Shown here piece after piece: positions 61,985-64,000 of a stretch of 64,000 nucleotides of DNA. The notes below the pieces were generated by a model that was not told the origin of the DNA, did no database searches, and saw only the letters and a program-made list of their open reading frames with translations. Made by a program: the position numbers and the translations under genes. Each line of letters opens with the position of its first letter. Within the stretch, counting starts at the first letter, position 1. Where the stretch lies: contig RPFO01000156.1 in the NCBI GenBank assembly GCA_009746045.1, positions 4,116,591-4,180,590 of the forward strand, in the 5' to 3' direction. Source of the stretch: Mesostigma viride. Lineage: Eukaryota > Streptophyta > Mesostigmatophyceae > Mesostigmatales > Mesostigmataceae.

Positions 61985-64000
61985 CCCAACGGAGTTATGT
62001 TTCTAATTAATTAATTAATTAATAGCCCAGAGAAGTGGCATACATATGGCCTATAATACATTCTAATAAGCTACTTCCTGCAAGGGTGCATGGGAATGTA
62101 AACGACACTTGCTCTAGGTGCCCCAGGGCACCTGCAGCCCCATGATCTATCAAGCTATGCCCAGCTAAGGGGGTGGCTGTCATGGGGGGGCAGATCAGCA
62201 TAGCTATACAAAAGCTAGAGCGTGGCATCTCAGCAGAGAGCAGCTCTCTGCATGGGCGCGGCATATGACTAAATAAAGCTAGGCATCATCTGGAGTGTGG
62301 CACATCATAGGCACACATGTACGTACATGACTAAAAATGCTAGGCATCAGCTGGTATAGAACTTTTGCGGTTGGACTGTAGGTGTCAGCTGGCGATGCCT
62401 TAGGATCAGGAGACGTCCGTCCTATAGTCAGCAAAAGTGGGTGCGAGAGGTCCCCAGTTCGATTCCGGCTTGGATTCATTTGCAGATCGCGTTTTCCGCT
62501 GACCGGCACTGAACGCAAATGGTTTTCACTATTTGCGGCGTGCCAAATCAGAATCAGAATAGTGCCTGTAGTAGGCGGGCATGTACAAGGCCACGGTCTA
62601 CCTATTCTACACTACTGATGCTGTATTCCCCTAAGCTGGGGTGTCTGGAGTCGCTGGGGCCGCGGTGGTCGCGGGGGTCGCGTGCCAGGGCTTGTGGCCG
62701 ACGTAGATGGCCGCCCCCTTCCAGTACACCGGCTGTCCTGCCTTGGTCTGCCGGAGCTGGAGGTAGGTCGGCCATAGCTCTTGTCGCCGTTGTTGCTGCG
62801 CCAGGGTCAAGTCGTCGTCCACGGTGAAGGGAGTCTTCTCGAGCCGCTTGCGGCGTCTGAGAAACGAAATCTTCAATGCATGTCCGATTGGCTCTTAAAG
62901 ATGAGAAGAAGCGGAGGCGCCCCTGCCTTACCCCGCGCGCGGGGAAGGCGGTGGGCGGCCAGCTTAATCTCACCAAGAAGGCCCACTGCGTGCAAGGATT
63001 TTGCTCTCAAACGCATGTGCAAGCTTCTCGGAATTCTCACCTTCCTCCATGTCGAAGTTCTTGACGATGACGTTGAGGCTGCGCTTGGCGAGCTCGGCCT
63101 CCTCGCGGAGGTCGAGCTGCTGCTGGTGGAGCTGTGCTGCAACGGCGGAGGTGGTGGAGGTGGTGTGTTGCTTAAGCATGTCCGCCCAGGTCTGGGTGGG
63201 AGGAGCATTGCCATGCAGCCGGGCCAGCAAGGGCTGGCTTGGCGGCTATTTCCTTCACCGCCTGGGCGGTGAGGCCTGCGGTGTTTTGCAGGACCTCGAT
63301 GGCGATGGCATTGTCCTTGAGGCGCTGGTCGATGTCGCGGAGCGGGGCGATGATGGCGGCGGAGGAGGGGATGGTGGCGGTGGAGGAGGCGAGGAGGGTG
63401 GAGAGTGGCGGTGGAGATGGTGGACGGAGGAGGGGGAGCTCGGCAGTCAGCGTGCTGCCCATGGCCGCCACATCTGCAGCGATGGCGGGGGCCACGTGCT
63501 GCTCGAGGGCCTCCTTAAGGAGTGAGCTGATGGAGGATTCGGGTGGTGGTGGTGAGGGGCTTGAGGGGCCAGAGCTCCTCGATGGAGCGGCCAAGGAGGG
63601 AGAAAAGAGCGAATTGCATGCTGAAGGTGGGGGCGGCGGGCGTTGAGGACAGCCTTGTCAAAATAGCGCCTCTGGAGGAAGGCATTGACGAGGTGACCTT
63701 GGTGGGAAAGCTGCTTAGTGCTTGCACAGTTCTAGAAGAGAGGCGTGCGTCCCGAAAAACACGTAGCCCACGATGCGATCGGGTGCGAGCTTGTCAAAAA
63801 AGCCGGGCTGGCTGGCGTCAAAGTCGTACTCGTCCAAAAGCCCGTCAGGGCGACTGCGCTTGGGTTCAGGCGACGCTGCTGGCGAGGCGGGCCCGGCCGG
63901 AAGGGGGCTGGGCGACCACTAGAGCTTGGCTAGTGGCGCCGCTGCCTTCTGGGCCAGAGGGCGAAGCTGCAGCCGGAACTGCAGACGCATTTTCAGGGCC
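61985..64000 (-). pseudogene. Family-1 ORF1-only element, runs off the window end
   Basis: 3' UTR 62630-62020 (with the SINE at 62360-62558) and TTAA tail at 62006-62022. ORF1 reads from the window end: N-terminal block SLASSPEPKRSR-like near 63870, VGYVFFGTHASL-like near 63760, coiled coil, WADMLKQHTTSTTSAVAAQL (63200), SLNVIVKNFDMEEGENSEKL, LPRARGKAGAPPLLLIF, DDDLTLAQQQRRQELWPT, stop near 62631. Frameshifts near 62880 and 63230. Confidence 0.8.
62360..62558 (+). mobile_element. SINE-like repeat, short form (199 bp)
   Basis: Starts AACTTTTGCGG and ends CCAAATCAGAATCAGA. Flanking ATAG repeats at 62356-62359 and 62559-62562. The unoccupied site (CTGGTATAGTGCCTGTAGTA) is present at 50488-50507 and, nearly, at 57733. 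The tRNA-like core is at about 62417-62475. Confidence 0.88.

Overview
The window looks like nuclear DNA of a green alga (chlorophyte). The only recognisable conserved host gene is a nuclear-encoded plastid ribosomal protein L12 with a transit peptide, one intron and a downstream TGTAA polyadenylation signal of the kind chlorophytes use. A second probable host gene, on the minus strand at 23.3-29.7 kb, encodes a large protein built from 8-residue repeats. Most of the rest is transposable elements, many inserted into one another. I cannot name the species.

Layout. 0-7.8 kb: one minus-strand LINE (LINE-A), split by a palindromic foldback element (855-1980, TSD GGGGT) and by a 3.5-kb hAT-like non-autonomous element between ORF1 and ORF2. 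7.9-15.7 kb: an LTR retrotransposon with a copia-type reverse transcriptase, inserted (TSD GGCGG) into a LINE-ORF1-like gene. Its Pol order is integrase, protease, reverse transcriptase, RNase H, which is not the usual copia order. 15.7-22.7 kb: retroelement remnants, an 842-bp insertion and a near full-length plus-strand LINE (LINE-B). 23.3-29.7 kb: the octapeptide-repeat gene. 30.4-39.2 kb: a foldback element, then a 7.9-kb segment bounded by ~0.7-kb inverted repeats and holding minisatellites, a long (CCCA)n tract and a piggyBac-like element (PB-1) at a TTAA. 39.5-40.5 kb: plastid L12. 41-64 kb: dense LINE pieces, tRNA-related SINE-like repeats, a second piggyBac-like element (PB-2) with a decayed transposase, and many elements carrying only a LINE-type ORF1.

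How the parts fit together. The ORF1-only elements share a 5' leader module and a 3'-terminal stem-loop (CTCC-CAAC-GGAG type, just before a short A/T-rich repeat tail) with the ORF2-bearing LINEs. The simplest reading is that they are 'half-LINEs' moved in trans by the LINE ORF2 protein. Several insertions are supported by paralogous empty sites inside the same window, so their boundaries and relative ages can be read directly: LINEs and ORF1 units are older, and piggyBac, hAT-like, LTR, SINE and foldback elements landed in them later.

All domain calls come from reading translated sequence by eye. No database search was run.
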